From positions 240,815 through 304,814 of the forward strand of contig NZ_JXDG01000068.1 in NCBI RefSeq assembly GCF_000820515.1: a stretch of DNA of 64,000 nucleotides. Reading direction: 5' to 3'. How positions within the stretch are numbered: position 1 is the first letter of the stretch; each line of letters starts with the position of its first letter. Made by a program: the position numbers and the translations under genes. The notes beneath the pieces are model-generated. The model did no database searches and had not been told where the DNA came from. It saw nothing but the letters and a program-made list of their open reading frames with translations. Shown piece after piece: positions 26,159 to 34,609 of the stretch. This DNA is from Pseudomonas batumici (lineage in GTDB: Bacteria; Pseudomonadota; Gammaproteobacteria; Pseudomonadales; Pseudomonadaceae).

Positions 26159-27151
26159 ATGACACGCACTAAACGCCCCGCTTCATCACCCCTGCCCCAT
26201 AGCCCATCGCGCGCCTGGCGCTCGGCAGCGGCGTTGCTGCTCAGCCTGTTGCTGGCACCGACACTGACGTTCGCCGACGAAGCCGCACCGCACAGTGCAC
26301 CCGCCACTGTCGCAGCAACCCCGACCGAGCATGCCGCGCCTGTCGCGGCACCGACCGCCGGCGCTCCAGTCCAGGCCGAGCATGCCACATCGGGCGACAC
26401 CACGGATGCCGACGCGCTGCCCGCCGAGGATAACAGCCTGGGCATGGCCCACGACCTGTCCCCGTGGGGCATGTACAAGAACGCCGACATCGTCGTCAAG
26501 ATCGTGATGATCGGCCTGGCCATCGCCTCGATCATCACCTGGACTATCTGGATCGCCAAGGGCTTCGAACTGCTGGGCGCCAAGCGTCGCCTGCGCCGTG
26601 AGATGCTCGCCCTGAAAAAGGCCCGCACCCTCAGGGAAGCCAGCGAAACCGCCCGCCAGGAAGGCACCCTCGCCCACCTGCTGGTGCATGACGCCCTGGA
26701 AGAAATGCACCTGTCGACCAACAGCCGTGAGAAAGAAGGCATCAAGGAACGCGTGAGCTTCCGTCTCGAGCGCCTGGTCGCCGCCTGCGGGCGCAACATG
26801 AGCCACGGCACCGGCGTGCTCGCCACCATCGGTTCCACCGCGCCCTTCGTCGGCCTGTTCGGTACCGTGTGGGGCATCATGAACAGCTTCATCGGCATCG
26901 CCAAGACCCAGACCACCAACCTCGCCGTGGTCGCACCGGGTATCGCCGAAGCCCTGCTGGCCACCGCCCTGGGCCTGGTCGCGGCCATTCCGGCCGTGGT
27001 GATCTACAACGTCTTCGCCCGCTCCATCGCCGGCTACAAGGCCCAGGTAGCCGACGCTTCGGCCCAGGTGTTGCTGCTGGTCAGCCGTGACCTCGACCAC
27101 CTGCCGCCCGAGCGCTCCACGCAAACGCCGCACATGGTGAAAGTGGGGTAA
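26159..27151 (+). CDS. exbB: TonB-system proton channel subunit ExbB
   Basis: This 330-residue ExbB forms, with ExbD, the inner-membrane proton channel that powers TonB. It is longer than E. coli ExbB because of a cleavable signal (SAAALLLSLLLAPTLTFA-DE) and a ~70-residue Ala/Thr/Pro-rich periplasmic segment, a known ExbB subtype in Pseudomonas. Three TM segments follow: KIVMIGLAIASIITWTIWI, then GTGVLATIGSTAPFVGLFGTVWGI and ALLATALGLVAAIPAVVIYNVF, which carry the conserved MotA/TolQ/ExbB core. exbD follows 6 bp later. Confidence 0.96.
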   Translation: MTRTKRPASSPLPHSPSRAWRSAAALLLSLLLAPTLTFADEAAPHSAPATVAATPTEHAAPVAAPTAGAPVQAEHATSGDTTDADALPAEDNSLGMAHDLSPWGMYKNADIVVKIVMIGLAIASIITWTIWIAKGFELLGAKRRLRREMLALKKARTLREASETARQEGTLAHLLVHDALEEMHLSTNSREKEGIKERVSFRLERLVAACGRNMSHGTGVLATIGSTAPFVGLFGTVWGIMNSFIGIAKTQTTNLAVVAPGIAEALLATALGLVAAIPAVVIYNVFARSIAGYKAQVADASAQVLLLVSRDLDHLPPERSTQTPHMVKVG

Positions 27152-27157
27152 TCAGCC

Positions 27158-27583
27158 ATGGGCCTGCATTTGAACGAAGGTGGCGACGACCTCGCCGAAA
27201 ACCACGAAATCAACGTCACGCCGTTTATCGACGTGATGCTGGTCCTGCTGATCATCTTCATGGTGGCCGCGCCCCTGGCCACCGTGGACATCAAGGTCGA
27301 CCTGCCCGCGTCCACCGCGAAGCCGGCACCACGGCCGGAAAAACCGGTGTTCCTCAGCGTCAAGTCGGACCAGCGGCTGTTCCTCGGTGAAGACGAAGTC
27401 AAGGCCGATGCCCTGGGCGCCACCCTCGACGCCCGGACCCACGGCAAAAAGGACACGACCATTTTCTTCCAGGCCGATAAAGGCGTGGATTATGGCGACC
27501 TGATGCGCGTGATGGACGCCTTGCGCGCCGCCGGCTATCTGAAGGTCGGCCTGGTGGGACTCGAGACGGCAGCCAAGAAATGA
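27158..27583 (+). CDS. exbD: TonB-system energy transducer ExbD
   Basis: This 141-residue single-pass protein shows HEINVTPFIDVMLVLLIIFMVAAPL with the essential channel Asp at residue 25 and a periplasmic TolR/ExbD domain (STAKPAPRPEKPVFLSVKSD onward). It partners ExbB in proton-driven energisation of TonB. Its stop overlaps the tonB start (ATGA), so the three genes form one tightly coupled operon. Confidence 0.97.
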   Translation: MGLHLNEGGDDLAENHEINVTPFIDVMLVLLIIFMVAAPLATVDIKVDLPASTAKPAPRPEKPVFLSVKSDQRLFLGEDEVKADALGATLDARTHGKKDTTIFFQADKGVDYGDLMRVMDALRAAGYLKVGLVGLETAAKK

Positions 27584-28329
27584 TCAATACGCGCCAAAAG
27601 CTGACGCGTTACGGCGCCAGCCTGGGCCTGGTGCTGGGTATTCACGCGGTAGCGATCCTCGCCGTGCTGAACGGGTCGGTGTCCAAGCCCATCGAGCTGC
27701 CGCCACAGGCCATGATGGTCGAACTGGCGCCATTGCCCCCGGCCCCACCGCCCCCGGCACCGCCCAAGGTGATCACCCCGCCACAGCCACCCGCGCCCGT
27801 GGAAGAATTGCCGTTGCCCAAGCTGGCCGAAGCGCCGCAGCCGACGATCTCGGTGCCCAAGCCGGTCAAGCCGAAACCCAAGCCGCAACCGCCCAAGCCA
27901 CAGGTGAAGCCGGAACCGGTGAAGGAGAAGCCCGCGGAGGAGAAACCTGCCGACACGCCGCCAACCCACACGCCAACGGAAAAACCCACGGCACCGGCGC
28001 CAGGGCCTTCGCCCCAGCAGCTCGCGGCGAAAGCCAACTGGCAAGGCACCTTGCTGGCGCACCTGGGCAAGTACAAGAAGTACCCGCCGGCCGCGCAATC
28101 CCGTGGCAAGGAAGGCCTGAACCGCCTGCGTTTCGTGGTGGATGGCGAAGGCAAGGTGCTCTCGTATGAACTGGTGGGCCGCTCGGGCAACGCCGATCTG
28201 GACCGGGCCACCCTGGAAATGATCCGTCGTGCCGAGCCACTGCCCAAGCCGCCGGCCGAGATGCTGACCAACGGCAGCATCGAAATCGTCGCGCCGTTCG
28301 TGTACTCCATCGACAGGCGCAATCGCTGA
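27580..28329 (+). CDS. tonB: TonB energy-transducing protein
   Basis: This 249-residue protein has an N-terminal anchor (LGLVLGIHAVAILAVLNGS), a very Pro/Lys/Glu-rich periplasm-spanning region (about residues 48-145, with repeated PKPK and EKPAE units) and a C-terminal TonB domain (YPPAAQSRGKEGLNRLRFVVDGEG, LDRATLEMIRRAEPLP). It transmits the proton motive force to outer-membrane siderophore and nutrient receptors. The four-base overlap with exbD shows coupling. Pseudomonas genomes carry several TonB proteins; this one is of the exbBD-linked class. Confidence 0.96.
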   Translation: MINTRQKLTRYGASLGLVLGIHAVAILAVLNGSVSKPIELPPQAMMVELAPLPPAPPPPAPPKVITPPQPPAPVEELPLPKLAEAPQPTISVPKPVKPKPKPQPPKPQVKPEPVKEKPAEEKPADTPPTHTPTEKPTAPAPGPSPQQLAAKANWQGTLLAHLGKYKKYPPAAQSRGKEGLNRLRFVVDGEGKVLSYELVGRSGNADLDRATLEMIRRAEPLPKPPAEMLTNGSIEIVAPFVYSIDRRNR

Positions 28330-28430
28330 TGCAGAGAGATAACGACGGTCTGTGTTCAGACTGCGTCTGATAACGTGCGTCTATCGATGGTAGCCGTTAT
28401 GCTTGCCCGGCAACCTTATGGACGCTCGCT

Positions 28431-29351
28431 ATGACTCTCACAGAACTACGCTATATCGTCACCCTCGCCCAGGAACAACACTTCGGTCACGCGGCCGAGC
28501 GTTGTCATGTCAGCCAGCCGACCCTGTCGGTAGGCGTGAAAAAGCTGGAGGACGAACTCGGTGTGCTGATTTTCGAGCGCAGCAAGAGCGCCGTGCGCCT
28601 GACCCCCGTCGGCGAAAGCATCGTCGCCCAGGCGCAGAAGGTCCTCGAACAGGCCCAGGGCATCCGCGAACTGGCCCAGGCCGGGAAAAACCAGCTGACC
28701 GCCCCGCTGAAAGTCGGCGCGATCTACACCGTCGGCCCCTACCTGTTCCCGCACCTGATCCCGCAACTGCACCGGGTCGCGCCGCAGATGCCGTTGTACA
28801 TCGAGGAAAACTTCACCCACGTGCTGCGCGACAAGCTGCGCAACGGTGAGCTGGACGCGGTGATCATCGCCCTGCCGTTCAACGAAGCCGACGTGCTGAC
28901 CCTGCCGCTCTACGACGAACCGTTCTACGTGCTGATGCCGGCCTCGCACGCCTGGACCCAAAAGGAAAGCATCGACAGCGCCCTGCTCAACGACAAGAGC
29001 CTGCTGCTGCTGGGCGAGGGCCACTGCTTCCGCGACCAGGTCCTCGAAGCCTGCCCGACCCTGGCCAAGGGCGGCGACACGGCCAAGCACACCACGGTCG
29101 AGTCCAGCTCGCTGGAAACCATCCGCCATATGGTCGCCTCCGGCCTGGGCATTTCGGTGCTGCCGCTGTCGGCCGTGGACAGCCATCACTACGCCCCCGG
29201 CGTGATCGAAGTGCGCCCGCTGGCGCCGCCCGTGCCGTTTCGCACCGTGGCCATCGCCTGGCGCGCCAGCTTCCCGCGGCCCAAGGCGATTGAAATCCTC
29301 GCCGACTCGATCCGCCTGTGCTCGGTGGCCAAGCCTCCCGTAGCGAGCTGA
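28431..29351 (+). CDS. oxyR: Hydrogen peroxide-sensing LysR-type regulator OxyR
   Basis: This 306-residue LysR-family regulator has an N-terminal winged helix (MTLTELRYIVTLAQEQHFGHAAERCHVSQPTLS, with a typical LysR HTH) and the two redox cysteines at 199 and 208 (GEGHCFRDQVLEAC), the same numbering as in E. coli OxyR. Disulfide formation by peroxide activates katA/katB, ahp and related genes. It sits directly before recG, as in PAO1, and its stop is 5 bp before the recG start, so recG is probably co-transcribed. Confidence 0.97.
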   Translation: MTLTELRYIVTLAQEQHFGHAAERCHVSQPTLSVGVKKLEDELGVLIFERSKSAVRLTPVGESIVAQAQKVLEQAQGIRELAQAGKNQLTAPLKVGAIYTVGPYLFPHLIPQLHRVAPQMPLYIEENFTHVLRDKLRNGELDAVIIALPFNEADVLTLPLYDEPFYVLMPASHAWTQKESIDSALLNDKSLLLLGEGHCFRDQVLEACPTLAKGGDTAKHTTVESSSLETIRHMVASGLGISVLPLSAVDSHHYAPGVIEVRPLAPPVPFRTVAIAWRASFPRPKAIEILADSIRLCSVAKPPVAS

Positions 29352-29356
29352 TCGAC

Positions 29357-31432
29357 GTGACTGAACTGTCGCAAGTCTCGGTCACGGCGCTCAAGGGCGT
29401 CGGCGCGGCCATGGCCGAGAAGCTGGCCAAGGTTGGCCTGGAGACGATCCAGGACGTGCTGTTCCACCTGCCCTTGCGCTACCAGGACCGCACTCGCGTG
29501 GTGCCCATCGGTGCCTTGCGCCCAGGTCAGGACGCGGTGGTCGAAGGCGTGGTCAGCGGCGCCGACGTGGTCATGGGCAAGCGCCGCAGCCTGTTGGTGC
29601 GCCTCAACGACGGCACCGGCAGCCTGAGCCTGCGCTTCTACCATTTCAGCACCGCGCAAAAGGACGGACTCAAGCGCGGCACCCATGTGCGCTGCTATGG
29701 CGAAGCCCGGCCCGGGGCCTCTGGCCTGGAAATCTACCACCCGGAATACCGCGCCATCAGTGGCAACGAACCGCCGCCGATAGACACCACCCTGACCCCG
29801 ATCTACCCCCTGACCGAAGGCCTGACCCAACAACGCCTGCGCCTGCTCTGCCAGCAAAGCCTGGCGATGCTCGGCCCGCGCAGCCTGCCGGATTGGCTGC
29901 CCCAGGAACTGGCCCGCGACTACCAGCTGGCGCCGCTGGACGAAGCCATCCGCTACCTGCACCAGCCGCCCGCCGATGCCGATGTCGACGAGCTCGCCCT
30001 GGGTCATCACTGGGCCCAGCACCGCCTCGCCTTCGAGGAACTGCTCACCCACCAGCTGTCCCAGCAACGCCTGCGCGAAAGCCTGCGGGCCCTGCGCGCG
30101 CCAACCCTACCGAAAGCGCAAAGGCTGCCCGGGCAGTTTCTCGCCAACCTGGGCTTCCCGCCGACCGGTGCCCAGCAGCGGGTCGGCAACGAGGTGGCCT
30201 ACGACCTCAGCCAACCGGAACCGATGCTGCGGCTGATCCAGGGTGACGTCGGCGCGGGCAAGACCGTGGTCGCCGCCCTGGCCGCCTTGCAGGCCCTGGA
30301 AGCCGGTCACCAGGTGGCCCTGATGGCGCCGACCGAGATCCTCGCCGAACAGCACTTCCTCAATTTCCGCCGCTGGCTGGAACCGCTGGGCATCGAAACC
30401 GCCTGGCTGGCCGGCAAGCTCAAGGGCAAGGCCCGCGTCGCCGCCCTGGAGCAGATCGCCGGTGGCACCCCGATGGTGGTCGGCACCCACGCGCTGTTCC
30501 AGGACGAAGTGCAGTTCCGCAACTTGGCGCTGGTGATCATCGACGAGCAGCACCGCTTCGGCGTCCAGCAGCGCCTGGCGCTGCGCCAGAAAGGCGTCGG
30601 CGGGCGGATGTGCCCGCACCAGTTGATCATGACCGCCACGCCGATCCCGCGCACCCTGGCCATGAGCGCCTATGCCGATCTCGACACCTCGATCCTCGAC
30701 GAGCTGCCGCCGGGCCGCACGCCGGTAAATACCGTGCTGGTGGCCGACAGCCGGCGCTTCGAAGTGGTGGAGCGGGTGCGCGCCGCCTGCGCCGAAGGCC
30801 GTCAGGCCTATTGGGTCTGCACGCTGATCGAAGAATCCGAAGAACTCACCTGCCAGGCCGCCGAAACCACCTTCGAAGAACTCGGCGCCGCCCTCGGCGA
30901 ATTGCGCGTCGGACTGATCCACGGTCGCATGAAACCGGCGGAAAAGGCCGCCGTCATGGCCGAATTCAAGGCCGGCGCCCTGCAACTGCTGGTGGCGACC
31001 ACGGTGATCGAAGTCGGCGTCGACGTGCCCAATGCCAGCCTGATGATCATCGAAAACCCCGAACGCCTGGGGCTCGCGCAACTGCACCAGTTGCGTGGCC
31101 GGGTCGGCCGAGGCAGCGCCGTCAGTCACTGCGTGCTGCTCTACCATCCGCCGTTGTCACAGATCGGCCGCCAACGCCTGGGGATCATGCGCGAGACCAA
31201 CGACGGCTTCATCATTGCCGAGAAAGACCTGGAGCTGCGCGGCCCCGGGGAAATGCTCGGCACCCGCCAGACCGGGCTCCTGCAATTCAAAGTCGCCGAC
31301 CTGATGCGCGACGCCGACCTGCTGCCGGCCGTGCGCGATGCCGCGCAAGCCCTGCTGGCACGCTGGCCGCAGCATGTCAGCCCGCTGCTGGAGCGCTGGC
31401 TGCGCCACGGCCAACAATACGGCCAAGTGTGA
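29357..31432 (+). CDS. recG: ATP-dependent DNA helicase RecG
   Basis: This 691-residue superfamily 2 helicase reverses stalled replication forks and branch-migrates Holliday and D-loop structures. It has an N-terminal wedge/OB domain, Walker A GDVGAGKTVVA, the Walker B variant IIDEQHRFG, MTATPIPRTLA (motif III) and the C-terminal QLHQLRGRVGRG (motif VI). The GTG at 29357 was chosen because it gives the family start (TELSQVSVTALKGVGAAMAEKL) and family length; the frame is open 13 codons further upstream inside oxyR. It is tightly linked to oxyR. Confidence 0.97.
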   Translation: MTELSQVSVTALKGVGAAMAEKLAKVGLETIQDVLFHLPLRYQDRTRVVPIGALRPGQDAVVEGVVSGADVVMGKRRSLLVRLNDGTGSLSLRFYHFSTAQKDGLKRGTHVRCYGEARPGASGLEIYHPEYRAISGNEPPPIDTTLTPIYPLTEGLTQQRLRLLCQQSLAMLGPRSLPDWLPQELARDYQLAPLDEAIRYLHQPPADADVDELALGHHWAQHRLAFEELLTHQLSQQRLRESLRALRAPTLPKAQRLPGQFLANLGFPPTGAQQRVGNEVAYDLSQPEPMLRLIQGDVGAGKTVVAALAALQALEAGHQVALMAPTEILAEQHFLNFRRWLEPLGIETAWLAGKLKGKARVAALEQIAGGTPMVVGTHALFQDEVQFRNLALVIIDEQHRFGVQQRLALRQKGVGGRMCPHQLIMTATPIPRTLAMSAYADLDTSILDELPPGRTPVNTVLVADSRRFEVVERVRAACAEGRQAYWVCTLIEESEELTCQAAETTFEELGAALGELRVGLIHGRMKPAEKAAVMAEFKAGALQLLVATTVIEVGVDVPNASLMIIENPERLGLAQLHQLRGRVGRGSAVSHCVLLYHPPLSQIGRQRLGIMRETNDGFIIAEKDLELRGPGEMLGTRQTGLLQFKVADLMRDADLLPAVRDAAQALLARWPQHVSPLLERWLRHGQQYGQV

Positions 31433-31510
31433 TAGACCTCACAGTTTATAGACCATTAGGGCGGTCAAGCTGGTTATACTGGGGAGATTGTAGGAACCCG
31501 GATACAGACC

Positions 31511-32911
31511 ATGACAGAAGTTGCCCTCATCGATGCAACCCCGCACACCCCGTCTGTGGTCCGGCTGCTGCTCGACAAGCTCGCCATCCGCTATAGCGAG
31601 GTGCTGGACCATCCTGGTCTACCGGCCGCGCGCAAGGTCCAGGCCGTGCTGCTCGACGATGCGGTCGGCGCACTCATGGTCCTGTTTCCCCAGGACCAAC
31701 TGCTGGATCTCAATCGCCTGACCGAACTGACCGGTCGGCGGCTGACGGCCGTGCCCACCGAACGCATGGAACGCATGCTCGGCAAACACAGCCTGCACCT
31801 GCTGCCGGGCCTGCCCGGGCTGACCAGTTCGCCGTGCCTGTACGAAGAGCAACTACTGCGTGAACCGAGCCTGCTGATCAACTCCGGCGAAGCCGGCCTG
31901 CTGCTGGAAATTGCCAGCGACGACTTCAAGAGCATGCTGAGCAAGGCCAGCGCCGCGAGTTTCGGCGAGCCTGTGGCCGGCATCCGCCCCAACCTCGACC
32001 GCCCGCATGATGACCGCGAGGAAATCACCCAGGCGGTACAAGCCTTCACCGCGCGGCGTATCCAGCAGCGCCTGGAAGAGACCATCGAGATTCCGCCGTT
32101 GGCGGAAACCGCGCAAAAGATCATCAAGTTGCGGGTCGATCCCAACGCGACCATCGACGACATCACCGGCGTGGTCGAAACCGATCCGGCGCTGGCGGCC
32201 CAGGTGGTGAGTTGGGCGGCCTCGCCCTACTACGCCTCGCCGGGCAAGATTCGCTCGGTGGAGGACGCCATTGTCCGCGTGCTGGGTTTCGACCTGGTGA
32301 TCAACCTGGCGCTGGGCCTGGCCCTGGGCAAGACCTTGAGCCTGCCCAAGGACCACCCGCAACACAGCACGCCCTACTGGCAGCAATCGATCTACACCGC
32401 CGCGGTGATCGAAGGCCTGACCCGCGCCATGCCGCGCGCCCAGCGCCCGGAAGGCGGCCTGACCTACCTCGCCGGGTTGCTGCACAACTTCGGCTACCTG
32501 CTGCTGGCCCACGTCTTCCCGCCGCATTTCTCGCTGATCTGCCGGCACCTGGAGGTCAACCCGCACCTGTGCCACAGCTACATCGAGCAGCACCTGCTGG
32601 GCATCAGCCGCGAGCAGATCGGCGGCTGGCTGATGCGTTACTGGGACATGCCGGAGGAACTCTCCACCGCGCTGCGCTTCCAGCATGACCCGGGCTACGA
32701 CGGCGACTATGCCGCCTATCCGAACCTGGTGTGCCTGGCGGTGCGTCTGCTGCGCAGTCGCAATATCGGCTCGGGCCCGGACGAAGAGATTCCGGATGCC
32801 TTGCTGGAACGCCTGGGGCTGACCCGCGACAAGGCCGATGATGTGGTCAACAAGGTGCTGGAAGCCGAAGTACTGCTGCGCGAACTGGCTTCGCAGTTCA
32901 GCCAGGGCTGA
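31511..32911 (+). CDS. YbaK-like/HDOD domain fusion protein
   Basis: This 466-residue two-domain protein has an N-terminal segment (about residues 12-150, SVVRLLLDKLAIRYSEVLDHPGL onward) of the YbaK/ProX aminoacyl-tRNA deacylase fold, followed by an HDOD domain (about residues 195-400, IPPLAETAQKIIKLRVDPNATIDDI, GLLHNFGYLLLAHVFP). HDOD domains are HD-like but lack catalytic residues and occur in signalling proteins. A homologue follows recG in PAO1 (PA5346, from memory). Whether the YbaK part still edits tRNA is unknown. The ATG at 31511 follows AGGAACCCGG. Confidence 0.88.
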   Translation: MTEVALIDATPHTPSVVRLLLDKLAIRYSEVLDHPGLPAARKVQAVLLDDAVGALMVLFPQDQLLDLNRLTELTGRRLTAVPTERMERMLGKHSLHLLPGLPGLTSSPCLYEEQLLREPSLLINSGEAGLLLEIASDDFKSMLSKASAASFGEPVAGIRPNLDRPHDDREEITQAVQAFTARRIQQRLEETIEIPPLAETAQKIIKLRVDPNATIDDITGVVETDPALAAQVVSWAASPYYASPGKIRSVEDAIVRVLGFDLVINLALGLALGKTLSLPKDHPQHSTPYWQQSIYTAAVIEGLTRAMPRAQRPEGGLTYLAGLLHNFGYLLLAHVFPPHFSLICRHLEVNPHLCHSYIEQHLLGISREQIGGWLMRYWDMPEELSTALRFQHDPGYDGDYAAYPNLVCLAVRLLRSRNIGSGPDEEIPDALLERLGLTRDKADDVVNKVLEAEVLLRELASQFSQG

Positions 32912-32930
32912 GACGCCTAAGGGGCTTCAT

Positions 32931-33030
32931 TGTAGGAGCGAGCTTGCTCGCGATGGACGTCAACGATAACGCGGGGCATCTGATACCCCACGGTGCCTGG
33001 ACTACCATCGCGAGCAAGCTCGCTCCTACA
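32931..33030. repeat. REP-like palindromic element D (with central module)
   Basis: Perfect inverted arms TGTAGGAGCGAGCTTGCTCG and CGAGCAAGCTCGCTCCTACA surround a centre that repeats the ACGATAACGCGG and TGATACCCC elements seen in element C. The arms carry GCGAGC instead of GCCGGC, a second sequence variant. It separates the YbaK-HDOD gene from a convergent small gene. Confidence 0.88.
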
Positions 33031-33061
33031 GGTTTACCCGTTCGCCCAGCAAACCTGGGCT

Positions 33062-33439
33062 TCAGGCCTTCTTTTTCTTCGGCTTGAGGTACTTCATCAA
33101 CCCCTGGAACCACATCACCAGCGCCGGATTGCCCTTGATCTGGACCGACTTGTCCTGAATCCCCGTCATGAATGCCAGTTGCTTGTTCTTCGCCTGCAAC
33201 GTGGCGAAGCCATAGGCGGCATCCTTGAAGGCAATGGCAAACGCAGGCTCCGGATAAGTCCCGGACTGGCTGTTGATGCGCTGATCCTTGACGATGAAGT
33301 GACGGGCGACCTTGCCGTCCAGGGTCTGCAGCTGGAACACCAGGGCCTTGTCGGCCAGTTGCTGCTGGAAGGCGGGGTTATTGCGGCTGGCCCGGGCCAT
33401 CAACAGGCCCATTGCCCAGAGAAGAAAGCGAAATTTCAT
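33062..33439 (-). CDS. Small exported protein, possible SCP-2-like sterol-carrier fold
   Basis: This ~125-residue protein begins with a hydrophobic stretch (MKFRFLLWAMGLLMARA) that may be a signal or membrane anchor. The body (QLQTLDGKVARHFIVKDQRINSQSG, FAIAFKDAAYGFATL, GNPALVMWFQGLMKYLKPKKKKA) resembles the SCP-2/sterol-carrier pattern of small lipid-binding proteins, which I infer only from the overall pattern. The ATG at 33439 follows GAGG at a good distance, preferred over GTG at 33445. It ends in a strongly basic PKKKKA tail. The T6SS tag operon lies upstream on the same strand, separated by a strong hairpin. Confidence 0.7.
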   Translation of the reverse strand: MKFRFLLWAMGLLMARASRNNPAFQQQLADKALVFQLQTLDGKVARHFIVKDQRINSQSGTYPEPAFAIAFKDAAYGFATLQAKNKQLAFMTGIQDKSVQIKGNPALVMWFQGLMKYLKPKKKKA

Positions 33440-33497
33440 GCACACAGCCTCGGCAGAAAAGATAAACAGCCGGCGCAGTGTAGCGCTTTACCTGAAG

Positions 33498-33541
33498 AAC
33501 GCCACCGATCTCCCACTTTACCCGGGAGATCGGCTGGCGTT
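33498..33541 (-). terminator. Strong hairpin downstream of the leftward T6SS operon
   Basis: A two-part stem of 17 paired positions (AACGCCA/TGGCGTT outside, CCGATCTCCC/GGGAGATCGG inside, one bulge, 9-nt loop) lies 38 bp past the tagQ stop. No long T-run follows, so it may act by pausing or by stabilising the 3' end of the 17-kb T6SS message. Confidence 0.55.
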
Positions 33542-33579
33542 TAACGCTTATACCAACAAATTGTCAGACGATCCGCCAC

Positions 33580-34524
33580 TCACGCGTTCGGGCAAGGAAC
33601 CGGTGCCCAGTCGCCCAGGTCCGGGTTCTTGCACATGCTGTTGACCTGCGACTGGCCACTGCTGGCCACATCCTGGCTCGCAGCTTTCTTGGCGTTGGCG
33701 TCCTGCAGCGTCTTCTCGGTGGCTACCGCTTCCTTAGGCACGGTCGGCAGCACCGGCTTCTTCGCCACTTTCGCCTTCTTGCCCTTGGTGGTGGTCGGCG
33801 CGACAACCGGGGTGGTGTCGGCGGTCGCCACGGTGACCACGTCGGTACGCTGCACGCCGACCTGCTGCAGGTCCTTCTCATAGGCCTGGGTATAGTTGTT
33901 CAGGTCTTCGGCGGCACGCCCGTTCACCGCGACGATCAGGTCGTTGGACTCTTTCAGGCCAGAGACGATTTCCGCCAGGCGCTTGCGGCCTTCGGCATCA
34001 CCGATGGTCTTGGCCTTGCGCGCCGAGACCAGGCTGGCGAACTCACGCTGGTAGCAGCTCTGCGACGCCTTGGCATAAGCCGTGTTGCGATCCATGTCGG
34101 CGGCGCTTTTGTTGATGTCCTGGGCATAGGAGCCGATACGCTGGTTATCGTCGGCGATCTGCTTCTGCTTCTCGGTGTAGTAACCCGCCGCGCCACCCGC
34201 CAGGGCACCGCCGGCGGCGCCGATGGCGGCATTACGTCCGCGCTTGGCAGGGTCATCGCCGGTCAGCGCGCCAAGGGCGGCACCGCCCAGGGCACCAATC
34301 ACCGCGCCGGTGGCGATCGACTTGGTCATGTCCGAATCAGTGGCACGCAGGTGCTGCACCGGCTCGTAGCAGGTCGGGTAGTACTCGACCTTGGTGGTCG
34401 CACCGACTTTCGAGGTCGGCGAAGTGGCGCAACCGCCCATCAGCACGGTGCTGAATCCGGCGGCTACCCACAGCGCGGCACGGCACTTGGAGGTCGATAC
34501 AAGGGGTTTGCTGGTGAAGATCAT
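33580..34524 (-). CDS. tagQ: T6SS-associated outer-membrane lipoprotein TagQ
   Basis: This 314-residue lipoprotein (lipobox LMGGC, Cys about 33) occupies the tagQ position at the end of tagT-tagS-tagR-tagQ, as in PAO1 (PA0070). After the signal comes a Gly-zipper-like hydrophobic stretch (AVIGALGGAALGALTGDD, AAIGAAGGALAGGAAGYY), then a helical domain and a Lys/Pro/Ala-rich tail with four Cys residues in the mature protein. In P. aeruginosa TagQ anchors TagR at the outer membrane and helps activate PpkA during the T6SS response to attack by neighbours. Position carries much of the assignment. The ATG at 34524 follows AAAGGG. Confidence 0.86.
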   Translation of the reverse strand: MIFTSKPLVSTSKCRAALWVAAGFSTVLMGGCATSPTSKVGATTKVEYYPTCYEPVQHLRATDSDMTKSIATGAVIGALGGAALGALTGDDPAKRGRNAAIGAAGGALAGGAAGYYTEKQKQIADDNQRIGSYAQDINKSAADMDRNTAYAKASQSCYQREFASLVSARKAKTIGDAEGRKRLAEIVSGLKESNDLIVAVNGRAAEDLNNYTQAYEKDLQQVGVQRTDVVTVATADTTPVVAPTTTKGKKAKVAKKPVLPTVPKEAVATEKTLQDANAKKAASQDVASSGQSQVNSMCKNPDLGDWAPVPCPNA

Positions 34525-34609
34525 GTTCGTATTCCCTTTTTTGGTTTGACTTGCCCGGTACGGCACCCTGCCGTCCGAGTCCCCTCTACGCTCGCCGGAT
34601 ACCGACCGC

